From positions 1 to 19,159 of the forward strand of contig CAZHDI010000062.1 in the NCBI GenBank assembly GCA_964531285.1: DNA of 19,159 nt. The letters run 5' to 3'. The DNA is from CAZHDI01 sp964531285. Its GTDB lineage: Bacteria > Pseudomonadota > Alphaproteobacteria > JAJFIK01. Of this stretch, positions 1 through 8,369 are shown piece after piece. The number at the start of each line of letters is the position of its first letter. Positions within the stretch are counted from its first letter, which is position 1. The notes below the pieces were generated by a model. The model did not search any database. It was not told where the DNA came from and saw only the letters and a list, made by a program, of their open reading frames with translations. The position numbers and the translations under genes are program-made.

Positions 1-46
1 GTTCGACGCCATCGTCCGGCCCGAGGATATGATCGCGCCAAAATGA
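1..46 (+). CDS. fumC: C-terminal end of probable class II fumarate hydratase (partial)
   Basis: Only the last 14 codons and a TGA stop are inside the window, reading FDAIVRPEDMIAPK. This matches the end of class II fumarases, whose mitochondrial form ends FDEWVKPKDMLGPK: the Phe-Asp, Val, Pro, Asp-Met and final Pro-Lys are all in register. The enzyme interconverts fumarate and malate in the TCA cycle in the cytoplasm. The neighbouring ribbon-helix-helix and DUF4169 genes fit, since I recall these families close to fumC in other alphaproteobacteria. The match rests on a very short tail, so another protein with a similar end is possible. The rest of the gene lies to the left. Confidence 0.5.
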   Translation, partial: FDAIVRPEDMIAPK

Positions 47-68
47 CTTTTTTTTGCTCCCGCTGCGG

Positions 69-86
69 CGCCGGCATGAGCCGGCG
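69..86. repeat. Inverted repeat (7-bp stem) after the fumC-like tail
   Basis: A perfect stem, CGCCGGC with GCCGGCG, encloses a 4-base loop ATGA. It lies between the fumarase-like stop (46) and the next start (138). The eight Ts in this gap (48-55) come before the stem, not after it, so it is not a classical intrinsic terminator for the plus strand. It may still stabilise an mRNA 3' end or assist Rho-dependent termination; that is inference. Confidence 0.4.
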
Positions 87-137
87 TCCTCGCATGGAGC
101 GCGCTCAAGGCTGCACTGCAACGCCTGAGGCGACGCC

Positions 138-374
138 ATGACATCGGTCCATCAGGGCCCAGTCAAACGCTCGGTCTCGATCGCGGGCCACCGGACCTCG
201 GTGGCCCTGGAGCCGGCGTTCTGGGAGGCACTCCAGGACATTGCCGCCGCCCGCGGACAATCGCTCGCCGAGATCGTCAGCGATATCGACGCCGCGCGCA
301 CCGCCGCCGGACCGGTGCAGGGCCTGTCCAGCGCGATCCGTGTGTTCATTCTGAACGCCTACCGTCAGGGCTGA
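138..374 (+). CDS. Ribbon-helix-helix domain protein (RHH_4-like), 78 aa
   Basis: Small protein with the layout of the alphaproteobacterial RHH_4-type family. A short basic strand (RSVSIAGHRTSVALEP, from about residue 11) is followed by a helix (FWEALQDIAAARG), a turn (QSLAEIVSDID) and a final helix (LSSAIRVFILNAYR). Such folds usually bind DNA as dimers through the strand pair, so a role as a small regulator is inferred; no target is known. The start is supported by TGAGG (126-130) seven bases before the ATG. It follows the fumarase-like tail by 91 bp. Its last 10 bp overlap the 3' end of the AsmA-like gene on the other strand. Confidence 0.85.
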   Translation: MTSVHQGPVKRSVSIAGHRTSVALEPAFWEALQDIAAARGQSLAEIVSDIDAARTAAGPVQGLSSAIRVFILNAYRQG

Positions 375-3300
375 TCGGCACTGCCGTCCTCATCCAGAAC
401 CTCAAGGAGGTTCAGAAGCTCCGGCGGCAGATCGTCTTCGGAGATGCGGCCCGGCTTGGTGCGCTTGATCTTGAGCGCCAGCGCGTACCGCAGATCCGCC
501 GCGTCCAGCCGGCGCACCGGATCGTCAAGCGGTCCGCTGACCTGAAGATGCAGCGGGTCATGGGTCTGCGCGACCGTGAACGCCATATCGAGATCGGCCA
601 TGAACGCCGCCAGATTGAGGGCGCCGGTCACGGCAACAGGGCCTTGAGGCGTCCCGCCGGTCAGGGTCTTGACCGTCGCCACACCCTGCTCGATCACCGC
701 CGCCCCCTGAAGATCCCCGATGCGCGTCACGCCGGCCGCCGCGGCATCGGTCAAGATCGCTTCGAACCGGGACAGCGAGTCCAGGTCCGGCCAAGCTGCC
801 GCCAGGGCATCGAGATCGAGCGGCGCCAGATAGACCGTATCGAGATCAAGGTCCACCGTGCCGTTGAGATTGGCCATCAGATCGAACACCGATCCGCCTT
901 GGCTGGTCACGGCGGCCCGGGCATCGCCGGCCAGACGCATTTGCCCGATGAGCCCATCGTCGGGCAGCGGCACGGGCGCATCGCCCCGTGCACCGTCAAG
1001 CACAAGATCGAGCGAGGCGGCCATGCCGTTGCGGGCCGGTTCGGCCATGAGACTGCCGGTGATCTTGCCGCCCGAGAGCGTGCCGGTCACGGGCGCAATG
1101 GTCAGACCCGCCGCCCCCAGACGGATGGGCATGCGGATCTTATCGATCGGCAGGGTGCCGATATTCAGCGACTCCACGGACACGATCACATCCGCGTCCC
1201 ACGTCTCTATCCATGCCAGCGGAAGAGACCGCGCCGGCCAGGGCGGCAGGAACGACACCAGATCACCGGTCTCCGCCGCGTCGCCAGGCACCGGCGCCGC
1301 GCTCAAGGGCGGAACCATCAGCATACCGATATCGAGGCTACCCGAAAGTTTGGGCCGCACCGGTGTTTCGCCCTCGCTCTCCGGCACGGACCGGTCCAGA
1401 CGCAAATCGCCATGAAGGGACGTCGCGCCGATGCGCATGCCGATTGTCGGCAGAACGAGGCGCGTGCGGGTATTTTCGAAACCGGTCTCGATGCTGACAA
1501 GACCATGAATCCAGTCGGGAAAACCGAGGGTCCGGGCATCCGGCGCATCGATACGCAGATCGCCGCTGGAGCGCCAGAACGTCCCTTCGCGAACCAGCGT
1601 CGCCAGAAGCGAGCCTTCCGCCTGGGGCGTGCGCAACACGACCTGACCCTCACCGCGCCCGCCTTCCAGGGTCAGGCGGGCCCGCAGGGTGCCATCGGCG
1701 GGCATGTCCAAATCCGTCTCCACCGCCTGGGGCATCCGGGCGTCGAGACCCAACAGGCCGGCCAGAACGGTCCCGTCCGCACATGTGACATCGAGGGTGA
1801 CGGCGCTGGTCTCCACGGCCCCGTCGGTGCCGTAACCCACGCTCGCCGCGCCCTCGACCTCGGCGCGTCCGGCCGTGCCGGTCAATTCGGCAGTGAGCGT
1901 GTCGGCCACGGTTTCGCCGGTCATGGTCACGGCGAGCGGGGCACTCACGCTATCCTGGCCATCGCCGTACCAAAGCCTAAGCCCCGGCAGGGCCGACGGG
2001 CTCGGCGCCTCGAGAGCGGCGGTAAATCGCGCCCGCAGATCCCCGAGCGCCGGGGCGGGCACCATGGCCGTCCCGGTGACCCGCACGCCCTTTGCATCCA
2101 GGGTTTCAAACGCATCGATCTCGGCGCCATCGGACGACACCGCGCCGGCCAGCCGCGCGGTCTCGATCATCCGCCCGCCGACGGTCAGGCGGTCCATCGA
2201 CAGACTGGCCTCAACGGCCAGATCGCCCGGCCAGTCGGCGGCCCAGTGACGCGGATTGCTCAACAGCAGCGGCGTGATCCGGATCGGTCCCGTGCGCTCC
2301 TCGATCAGGGGGCGCAACCGGTCGATATCGAGGCCCGCCAGATGCGCCCTGATATCAAGGCCCACCGTCTCGCCGAGCGCCGCCGCGATCCGTCCCGAGG
2401 CTTGCGCATCGCCGGCCTGAAGATCGATCTCGTCAAAGATCACATCTTCCGGGGTCAGACGCAGGCTCGCGGTCAGGCCGATCTCGCCGAAACTGCCAGG
2501 GCCCGCGCGTTCCACGGGCGCGCCCAGCCAGTCGAGAAAGGCCCGGGGATGGGCCGCGTTCACCCGCAAGCCGGCCAGCCAGACAGGCGCGCCGTTCTGC
2601 CGGTCGGGACGGCCCGCCAGATCGACTTCGACACTGCCCGGCATGTCGGCGCCGAGCCGCGCAAGACCCGCAAGCCCTTCGCGCGCGCTCAGCCCCAGGA
2701 TCACATCCTGCACGACGGTCTCGTTCCAAAGGAGGCTTGAGACGGTAACGGTGAGGTCGGCGGTCAAATCCTCCGGGAGGGGAACGCGGCGCGGCATCAA
2801 CGCCCGCGCCAGAGCGACAAGCGCCTGACCGGCGCTTGCCTGCGGGGCCGCCCGGTCCAGTGCCGCCAGCTGATCGATGGTCAGCGTCTGGGTCTTCAGA
2901 TCCGCCGTGAGGTCCGGTGCGCCCGCGGCCCAATCGGCCCGCACGGTGCCGGTGAACCGGTGACTGCCCAAAAGCGCCTCGACCGCGCCGCCTTCGAGCC
3001 CGTCAGCCGTCAGCCGGGCCTGTAGGGTCATCTCGACCGGTTTGGCCAGGAGCGGCGCGAACAGGGCCGCCGTGCCGGACAGTTGGTCCGGATCCCCTTC
3101 ATCGGCCGGGTCCGTGACACCTGCGCTCGCCAGGGGGCCCAGGGCCGACAGAGCGTCGAGGCGGCTCGCCTTCAGCGTCCAATCCCCGGCCAGCGGCCAG
3201 AGCCCGTCGCGCGGCGCCGTACCCGTAAAGCGCAGGGACGTGCCGGCATTCTCCAAGGTCAGCCGCAGGCGCGCCGGACGCGGACCGGCGTTGTCACCGG

Positions 3301-3859
3301 CGCGCAGGACCATGTCCCCGCGCAGCGGTTGCTCGCGCACCACCGCTTCAAAGCTTGCGCGCAGTTCTCCGTCCACCTGCCGGTAATCGGCATCCAGACG
3401 GCGCGCCAGCTTGATGTCTTGAGCGTTGCGAAGCTGCCCGTCATGGACGGTGACGCGCTCGGGCAGCGCGCCCCGTGCGCCGAGAGCCTCCAGCCAGCCA
3501 TCCGGCCACGCGGCACCGTCCGCCACGGTGATCCGCGGATCGCCGAGGGTCAGGCCGCGCACCGGGGCATCCCCGGTCCACAGGCCCTGCCAGCCGAGTT
3601 CAGCGGCGACTTCGTCGATCCGCACCGCCCCGGCGGCTTCCGGCAGATCGAACCGGACATCCCGGGCCGTCACCACCAGCGCGGGCAGGACCTGAAGCCC
3701 CATGCCGCCATGGATGCTGACCGGCACGCCGAGCCGGGCGCTGGCCCGGGCCTCGAAATCACCGCGCAGATGGGACCAGTCGAGCACCGCGGGCACCAGC
3801 ATGGCCATGGAAAGCGCCAGGGCTGCGATAAAGCCCAGTACCGTCGCAATACGCCCCAA
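365..3859 (-). CDS. AsmA-like family protein, 1164 aa
   Basis: Large envelope protein of the AsmA superfamily. One N-terminal membrane segment lies at about residues 4-26 (IATVLGFIAALALSMAMLV). Next comes the typical AsmA start with a short segment ending in DW and the text RLGVPVSIHGGMGLQVLPAL. About 1000 residues of beta-rich repeats follow, with many 'GxLxGxxxA' patterns, and an AsmA C-terminal-type region (LSGGKITGSL near residue 920). Family members such as YhdP, TamB and YdbH are linked to phospholipid movement between inner and outer membrane, so a similar role is inferred. The reading frame stays open for 122 more codons upstream, but that part would run antisense through the DUF4169 gene and lacks an AsmA-like sequence. 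I chose TTG at 3859 because AAGGAG lies seven bases before it and the membrane segment begins right after. The 3' end overlaps the ribbon-helix-helix gene. Confidence 0.85.
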   Translation of the reverse strand: MGRIATVLGFIAALALSMAMLVPAVLDWSHLRGDFEARASARLGVPVSIHGGMGLQVLPALVVTARDVRFDLPEAAGAVRIDEVAAELGWQGLWTGDAPVRGLTLGDPRITVADGAAWPDGWLEALGARGALPERVTVHDGQLRNAQDIKLARRLDADYRQVDGELRASFEAVVREQPLRGDMVLRAGDNAGPRPARLRLTLENAGTSLRFTGTAPRDGLWPLAGDWTLKASRLDALSALGPLASAGVTDPADEGDPDQLSGTAALFAPLLAKPVEMTLQARLTADGLEGGAVEALLGSHRFTGTVRADWAAGAPDLTADLKTQTLTIDQLAALDRAAPQASAGQALVALARALMPRRVPLPEDLTADLTVTVSSLLWNETVVQDVILGLSAREGLAGLARLGADMPGSVEVDLAGRPDRQNGAPVWLAGLRVNAAHPRAFLDWLGAPVERAGPGSFGEIGLTASLRLTPEDVIFDEIDLQAGDAQASGRIAAALGETVGLDIRAHLAGLDIDRLRPLIEERTGPIRITPLLLSNPRHWAADWPGDLAVEASLSMDRLTVGGRMIETARLAGAVSSDGAEIDAFETLDAKGVRVTGTAMVPAPALGDLRARFTAALEAPSPSALPGLRLWYGDGQDSVSAPLAVTMTGETVADTLTAELTGTAGRAEVEGAASVGYGTDGAVETSAVTLDVTCADGTVLAGLLGLDARMPQAVETDLDMPADGTLRARLTLEGGRGEGQVVLRTPQAEGSLLATLVREGTFWRSSGDLRIDAPDARTLGFPDWIHGLVSIETGFENTRTRLVLPTIGMRIGATSLHGDLRLDRSVPESEGETPVRPKLSGSLDIGMLMVPPLSAAPVPGDAAETGDLVSFLPPWPARSLPLAWIETWDADVIVSVESLNIGTLPIDKIRMPIRLGAAGLTIAPVTGTLSGGKITGSLMAEPARNGMAASLDLVLDGARGDAPVPLPDDGLIGQMRLAGDARAAVTSQGGSVFDLMANLNGTVDLDLDTVYLAPLDLDALAAAWPDLDSLSRFEAILTDAAAAGVTRIGDLQGAAVIEQGVATVKTLTGGTPQGPVAVTGALNLAAFMADLDMAFTVAQTHDPLHLQVSGPLDDPVRRLDAADLRYALALKIKRTKPGRISEDDLPPELLNLLEVLDEDGSADQP

Positions 3860-3866
3860 AAGCCCG

Positions 3867-3872
3867 CTCCTT
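3867..3872 (-). promoter_or_regulatory. Shine-Dalgarno that sets a TTG start for the AsmA-like gene
   Basis: Read on the minus strand this is AAGGAG, with seven bases before TTG (3859-3857). No ATG or GTG with comparable spacing precedes the membrane segment. The next in-frame ATG (in LSMAMLV) falls inside that segment. Confidence 0.7.
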
Positions 3873-4063
3873 GCTGTCCGCCATCCCTGCCCGCCGGCAG
3901 GAAGGTATGCCTGTCGCGGCCCCGGTCCGCAAAGCCCCGCCTCACTGCACCGCGATTGGCGCGATTTCTGGGCAATGCCGCATCCGCTCCGGCCCCGCCC
4001 ATGATAAGGCTTTTTGAGTGCGGCGTGATAACCGCTGATGGATCCATCCTTGCGGAGCCGGTC

Positions 4064-4285
4064 ATGGGAGAGGTGATCAATCTGCGTCTTGCCCGTAAAC
4101 GCCGGGCGCGCGCGTCGGCCGAGGCCGAGGCGGCGTCCAATCGCGCCCGCCATGGCCGTACCAAAGGTCAGAAGGCCGCCGACAAGGCGACAAAGGCCGA
4201 GCGGGACCGCCATCTTGATGACCATGCCCTGGAGACCGACAGTGCTGCGGCGTCCGTCACCAGGGAGCCCGATCAGCCGTCATGA
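4064..4285 (+). CDS. DUF4169 family protein, 73 aa
   Basis: Short, highly charged protein starting MGEVINLRLARKRRARA and continuing with ASNRARHGRTKGQK, which is the DUF4169 pattern (NLRxARK, then NRAxxGRTK). It is predicted to be a basic, largely helical protein. The family has no established function. An in-frame ATG at 4001 would add 21 residues (MIRLFECGVIT...), but the family normally starts just before the 'VINLR' segment, and GCGGAG precedes ATG 4064 by seven bases, so 4064 is preferred. Its stop overlaps the ClC start in an ATGA (4282-4285), which suggests translational coupling. It is transcribed divergently from the AsmA-like gene across about 200 bp (3860-4063), where I see no clear operator. 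Confidence 0.8.
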   Translation: MGEVINLRLARKRRARASAEAEAASNRARHGRTKGQKAADKATKAERDRHLDDHALETDSAAASVTREPDQPS

Positions 4286-5928
4286 CCGACCCGACGCCCG
4301 TCGATGATGCCGCCGCCCGGCCCGCGACCAGCCGTCTGGGCTCGGTGATCGCGACCCTGGGCAGCCAGTTTCATGAATTGCGCACGCGCCAGCGGGTTTT
4401 GTGGCTGGCGGCACTGGTGACCGGGATCATCGTGGGCTACGCGGCGCTGGCCTTCCGGGCCGGCCTTGTGATGGTCGAATCCCTGTTCCTGGGCGCCCAG
4501 GACGAAGATCTTTTGACCGCCATCGCCGCGCTGCCGGGCTGGCAGATCGTCGCCCTTCCCGCATTAGGCGGCCTTGCCGTGGGGATCATCCTTCAGGTTG
4601 TCATGCGGCGCGAGCGGCCCTTGGGGATCGCCGATGTGATCGAGGCCAGTGCCCTGCGCGGCGCGCATCTGCCGCTGCGCCCGGCGCTGACCAATTCGGT
4701 CTTGAGCATTGTGTCGCTGGGCTGCGGCGCCAGTACCGGCCGGGAAGGCCCCGTGGTCCATTTGGGCGCGGCCTTCGGCTCGGCGGCGGCCCGGCTGATG
4801 CGCCTTCCCGCGCGCCATGGCCGGGTCATGCTGGGCTGCTGCGCGGCGGCGGTGGCCGCCTCGTTCAATGCGCCCATCGCGGGCGTGTTGTTCGCCCATG
4901 AGGTGATCCTGCGGCATTATGCGGTCAGCGCCTTCGCGCCGATCGCGACCGCCAGTGTCGCCGGCGCGGTGGTGACCCGGCTGCATCTGGGCTCCGAACC
5001 GGCCTTCGACCTCGTCGATTACGGCGGGGTGTCCTATCTGGAATTTCCGGCCTTCGCGGCCCTGGGGCTGATCGCCGGAGCGGTCGCCACCGCCTTTCTG
5101 TTCACCCTCAAACGAACCGACGAGGCGGCGTGCAAACTGCCTTTACCGATCTGGATTCGCCCCATGCTTGGCGGCGTGGTCATTGGGGTGATCGCGCTTC
5201 AGGTGCCGGAGATTCTCGGCGTCGGCTACGGCGCCGTGGACCGGGCCTTACGCGAGGAATATGGCGCGCTCGCCCTGCTCACTCTGATCGCCGCCAAGAT
5301 CGTGGCCACATCCGTGAGTCTGGCCAGCCGGTTCGGCGGCGGCGTGTTCAGCCCGTCGCTGTATCTCGGCGCCATGGCCGGCGGGTTGTTCGGCACCGGC
5401 CTCGGCATCCTGTTTCCGGATCAGACCACCGGCTACGGCTTTTACGCCATCGTGGGCATGGGCGCGGTGGCGGCGGCGGTCCTGCGCGCGCCAATCTCGA
5501 CCACACTGATCGTGTTCGAATTGACCGGCGATTATGCCATGACCATCGCTCTCCTGGTCTCGGCCTCCATCGCCACGGTCACCAATCAGAGCGTGTTCAA
5601 GGTCGGCTTCTTCGAATGGCAATTGCTCTCGCGCGGGATCGATCTGACAAAAGGCACCTATACGACGGTGCTTCAGACCACGCGGGTGATCGATTTCATG
5701 GATTGGACCACCGACCCCGACGAGACCGTCGACGAGAACGCCCCGGTGCTGTACCCCCAGTCTTCGCTTCAGGCTGCGCTTCAACGCCTGGAAGATAACG
5801 ATCTCGACAGCATCCCGGTGGTCGACCGGACCGCCCCGACCGTCGTGATCGGCCGAGTCACATACAAACGGGCGCTGGAGGTTTACAATCGCGCCCTGAT
5901 CAACACCAATATCGAGGAACATCAGTAG
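4282..5928 (+). CDS. ClC-family chloride channel/transporter with shortened CBS tail, 548 aa
   Basis: Polytopic inner-membrane protein of the ClC family, which moves chloride or related anions. Visible signatures are CGASTGREGP (148-157, gating glutamate E155), FNAPIAGVLFAHEV (195-208), FGGGVFSPSL (351-360, the GxFxP motif) and LRAPISTTLIVFELTGDY (401-418). The usual GSGIP serine motif is replaced by PLGIADVIEA (113-122). The internal proton glutamate of ClC exchangers (E203 in E. coli ClcA) aligns with V208, as in ClC channels. The Phe-rich GFFEWQL (442-448) stands where the pore tyrosine of ClcA is expected. The cytoplasmic tail (about 455-548) has one recognisable CBS-type unit, VLYPQSSLQAALQRLEDND...IPVVD, with most of the first CBS unit missing. 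The start is coupled to the upstream gene by an ATGA overlap; uvrD follows after 53 bp. Confidence 0.93.
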   Translation: MTDPTPVDDAAARPATSRLGSVIATLGSQFHELRTRQRVLWLAALVTGIIVGYAALAFRAGLVMVESLFLGAQDEDLLTAIAALPGWQIVALPALGGLAVGIILQVVMRRERPLGIADVIEASALRGAHLPLRPALTNSVLSIVSLGCGASTGREGPVVHLGAAFGSAAARLMRLPARHGRVMLGCCAAAVAASFNAPIAGVLFAHEVILRHYAVSAFAPIATASVAGAVVTRLHLGSEPAFDLVDYGGVSYLEFPAFAALGLIAGAVATAFLFTLKRTDEAACKLPLPIWIRPMLGGVVIGVIALQVPEILGVGYGAVDRALREEYGALALLTLIAAKIVATSVSLASRFGGGVFSPSLYLGAMAGGLFGTGLGILFPDQTTGYGFYAIVGMGAVAAAVLRAPISTTLIVFELTGDYAMTIALLVSASIATVTNQSVFKVGFFEWQLLSRGIDLTKGTYTTVLQTTRVIDFMDWTTDPDETVDENAPVLYPQSSLQAALQRLEDNDLDSIPVVDRTAPTVVIGRVTYKRALEVYNRALINTNIEEHQ

Positions 5929-5981
5929 CGCCGTGCGCGATACCCTTCCCGTTTCCGCAGTCCGGACCACTCAGCGCCCTT

Positions 5982-8369
5982 ATGCCAGATCCGTTTGACG
6001 ACCCTTTCGATCTCGACGACGACGCGCCCGCCGCGCCGCCGGCGTCTGCTGGCGAACCGGTCCCACCGCCGGCGCCGCGCGCCGCCGCGGCGGCCCCCGG
6101 CTATCTCGCCGGGCTGAACGCGGAACAACAGGCCGCGGTCGAAACGGTGGACGGGCCGGTTCTGGTACTGGCCGGCGCGGGCACCGGCAAGACCCGTGTG
6201 TTGACCACGCGCATTGCCCATATCCTGGCCACCCGGCGCGCCTGGCCGAACCGGATCCTCGCCGTCACCTTCACCAACAAAGCCGCGCGCGAGATGAAAG
6301 AGCGTATCGGTCAGTTGATCGGCGGCGTGGTCGAGGGTATGCCCTGGCTGGGCACGTTCCACTCTATCGCCGCCCAGATCCTGCGCCGTCATGCCGAATT
6401 GGTGGGTCTGACTTCCGCATTCACCATTCTGGATACGGATGACCAAGTCCGGATCATCAAGCAAATTTTCGCGGCTGAAAAGATCGACGACAAGCGTTGG
6501 CCCGCCCGCCAGTTCGCCTTCCTGCTGGACCGCTGGAAGAACAAGGGCTGGCACCCGGATCAGGTGCCCGAGGACGACGCGGCGCAATTCGCCAAGGGGC
6601 GTGGCGCCGATCTCTATCGTCTGTATCAGGAACGCCTGAAATTCCTGAATGCCGTGGATTTCGGCGATCTGTTGCTCGAATGCCTGCGCCTGTTGCGCGA
6701 GAACCCCGATCTTCTCGCCGCTTATCAGGAACGCTTTTCCTATATCCTGGTTGACGAATATCAAGACACGAATGTCGCGCAATATCTGTGGCTGCGGCTC
6801 CTGGCGCAGCGGCCGGACGGCGTGCCGAATATCTGCTGTGTGGGTGATGACGATCAGTCGATTTACGGTTGGCGGGGCGCAGAGGTCGATAACATCCTGC
6901 GCTTTGAACAGGATTTCGCCGATGCGACGGTCATCCGTCTGGAGCGCAATTACCGCTCGACCGGGCATATTCTCGGCGCCGCTTCCGGTTTGATCACCGC
7001 GAACCGCGCGCGCCTCGGCAAAACGCTGTGGACGGACGATCAGGGCGGCGACAAAATCACCATACGCGGCGTTTTCGACGATACGGAAGAAGCGCGCAGC
7101 GTGACCGATACCATCGAGGCCCTGCACCGGGACGGCGAAACCCTCGATCAATGCGCGATCCTGGTGCGAGCCTCGTCCCAAATGCGCGCGTTCGAGGACC
7201 GCTTCGTGATGATCGGCCTGCCCTACCGTGTGGTCGGCGGCCCGCGCTTTTATGAGCGCCAGGAGATCCGCGACGCCAACGCCTATTTCCGAATCGTCGC
7301 CAACCCGGCCGACAGTCTCGCCTTTGAGCGGATCTTTAACACACCCTCGCGCAAGCTGGGCGATAAGGTCGCGCAGGCGTTCACCGCCCTGTCGCGCGAG
7401 CAGGACATTCCGTATCTGGAAGCCGCGCGCCGCCTCATCGAAACCGGCGGCCTGAAGGGGCAGCAGGCCAAGGCCATGGGCGCCCTTGTCCGCCTGATTG
7501 ATCAGTGGACGGCGCAAAAAGGCAAAATGCCCCATTGGGAACTCGCCGGCCAGATCCTGGATGAGTCCGGCTATATGGAGATGTGGGCCAATGACAAGAG
7601 CCCCCAGGCGCCGGGCCGGATCGAGAACCTAAAAGAGCTTGTGCGCTCCATGGGGGATTTCGACACGCTCGAAGGCTATCTGGAGCATATCGCCCTGGTG
7701 ATGGATCTGGAACAATCCGATATTGGAGAAAAGGTCACCTTGATGACCCTGCACGGCGCCAAGGGCCTGGAGTTCGACACCGTGTTCCTGCCCGGCTGGG
7801 AGGAAGGCCTGTTCCCGAGCCAGCGGTCCATGGATGAGAATGGCGAGAAGGGTCTCGAAGAGGAGCGCCGGCTTGCCTATGTCGGCATCACCCGGGCCCG
7901 CAAACGCGCTTTTATCTCTTATGCGACCATGCGGACGGTTTATGGCCGGGTCCAGCCGTGCATCGCTTCGCGGTTTATCGGCGAATTGCCCGAGATCCAT
8001 GTGGATGCCGACCGGCCGGCTGCCGGCTTTGCCGAAGGGCACGCGCATTTCAGCCATCCATCCGATTTCGAAAGCACCTATGCGACGCCGGGCTGGCGGC
8101 GTGCTCAGGCGGCCCGGGCCCGTTCCGGGTCCGAGCGCAAACCGATCAGCGCGCCTCAGGTGATCGATCATCAGATCGACCTCATTGCCACGAGCGATCC
8201 GACGGCGGAGCGCTTTGCCCTGGGCGACCGGGTGGTCCATCAGAAATTCGGCGTCGGCACCATTGCGGCGATGGAGGGTGCCAAACTGACGGTCGCGTTC
8301 GATACCGCGGGCAACAAGCGGGTCATCGCGAGCTTTGTGGATCATGCGGAGACAGAGGGGGGGTCATGA
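5982..8369 (+). CDS. uvrD: ATP-dependent DNA helicase UvrD/PcrA, 795 aa
   Basis: Superfamily 1A 3'-5' helicase that unwinds DNA in nucleotide-excision and mismatch repair and removes stalled complexes. The core motifs are complete and in order: Walker A GAGTGKT (65-71, K70), VDEYQDT (257-263), GDDDQSIYGWRGA (288-300), TLHGAKGLEF (589-598) and LAYVGITRAR (631-640). The C-terminal part (about 744-795, RFALGDRVVHQKFGVGTI) is the small Tudor-like domain found in PcrA/UvrD, which contacts RNA polymerase. The first 40 residues form an acidic, then Pro/Ala-rich tail before the helicase fold starts at YLAGLNAEQQAAV. No Shine-Dalgarno is visible before ATG 5982 (CAGCGCCCTT). The start is still the likely one, because similar acidic starts (DPFDD) occur in alphaproteobacterial homologues. 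It overlaps prmA by four bases. Confidence 0.96.
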   Translation: MPDPFDDPFDLDDDAPAAPPASAGEPVPPPAPRAAAAAPGYLAGLNAEQQAAVETVDGPVLVLAGAGTGKTRVLTTRIAHILATRRAWPNRILAVTFTNKAAREMKERIGQLIGGVVEGMPWLGTFHSIAAQILRRHAELVGLTSAFTILDTDDQVRIIKQIFAAEKIDDKRWPARQFAFLLDRWKNKGWHPDQVPEDDAAQFAKGRGADLYRLYQERLKFLNAVDFGDLLLECLRLLRENPDLLAAYQERFSYILVDEYQDTNVAQYLWLRLLAQRPDGVPNICCVGDDDQSIYGWRGAEVDNILRFEQDFADATVIRLERNYRSTGHILGAASGLITANRARLGKTLWTDDQGGDKITIRGVFDDTEEARSVTDTIEALHRDGETLDQCAILVRASSQMRAFEDRFVMIGLPYRVVGGPRFYERQEIRDANAYFRIVANPADSLAFERIFNTPSRKLGDKVAQAFTALSREQDIPYLEAARRLIETGGLKGQQAKAMGALVRLIDQWTAQKGKMPHWELAGQILDESGYMEMWANDKSPQAPGRIENLKELVRSMGDFDTLEGYLEHIALVMDLEQSDIGEKVTLMTLHGAKGLEFDTVFLPGWEEGLFPSQRSMDENGEKGLEEERRLAYVGITRARKRAFISYATMRTVYGRVQPCIASRFIGELPEIHVDADRPAAGFAEGHAHFSHPSDFESTYATPGWRRAQAARARSGSERKPISAPQVIDHQIDLIATSDPTAERFALGDRVVHQKFGVGTIAAMEGAKLTVAFDTAGNKRVIASFVDHAETEGGS

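Noticed and set aside
548..2740. A 730-codon plus-strand open frame inside the AsmA-like gene
   Set aside because: It lies antisense to a recognisable gene. Its product is rich in Arg, Gly, His and Gln with no domain pattern, as expected when a GC-rich gene is read on its complement.
3083..4285. A 400-codon frame that ends in the DUF4169 protein
   Set aside because: Only the last 73 residues resemble DUF4169. The rest is antisense to the AsmA-like gene, so the start at 4064 was used.
5922..7535. A 537-codon minus-strand open frame across uvrD
   Set aside because: uvrD has all helicase motifs on the plus strand; the opposite frame shows no known motif.
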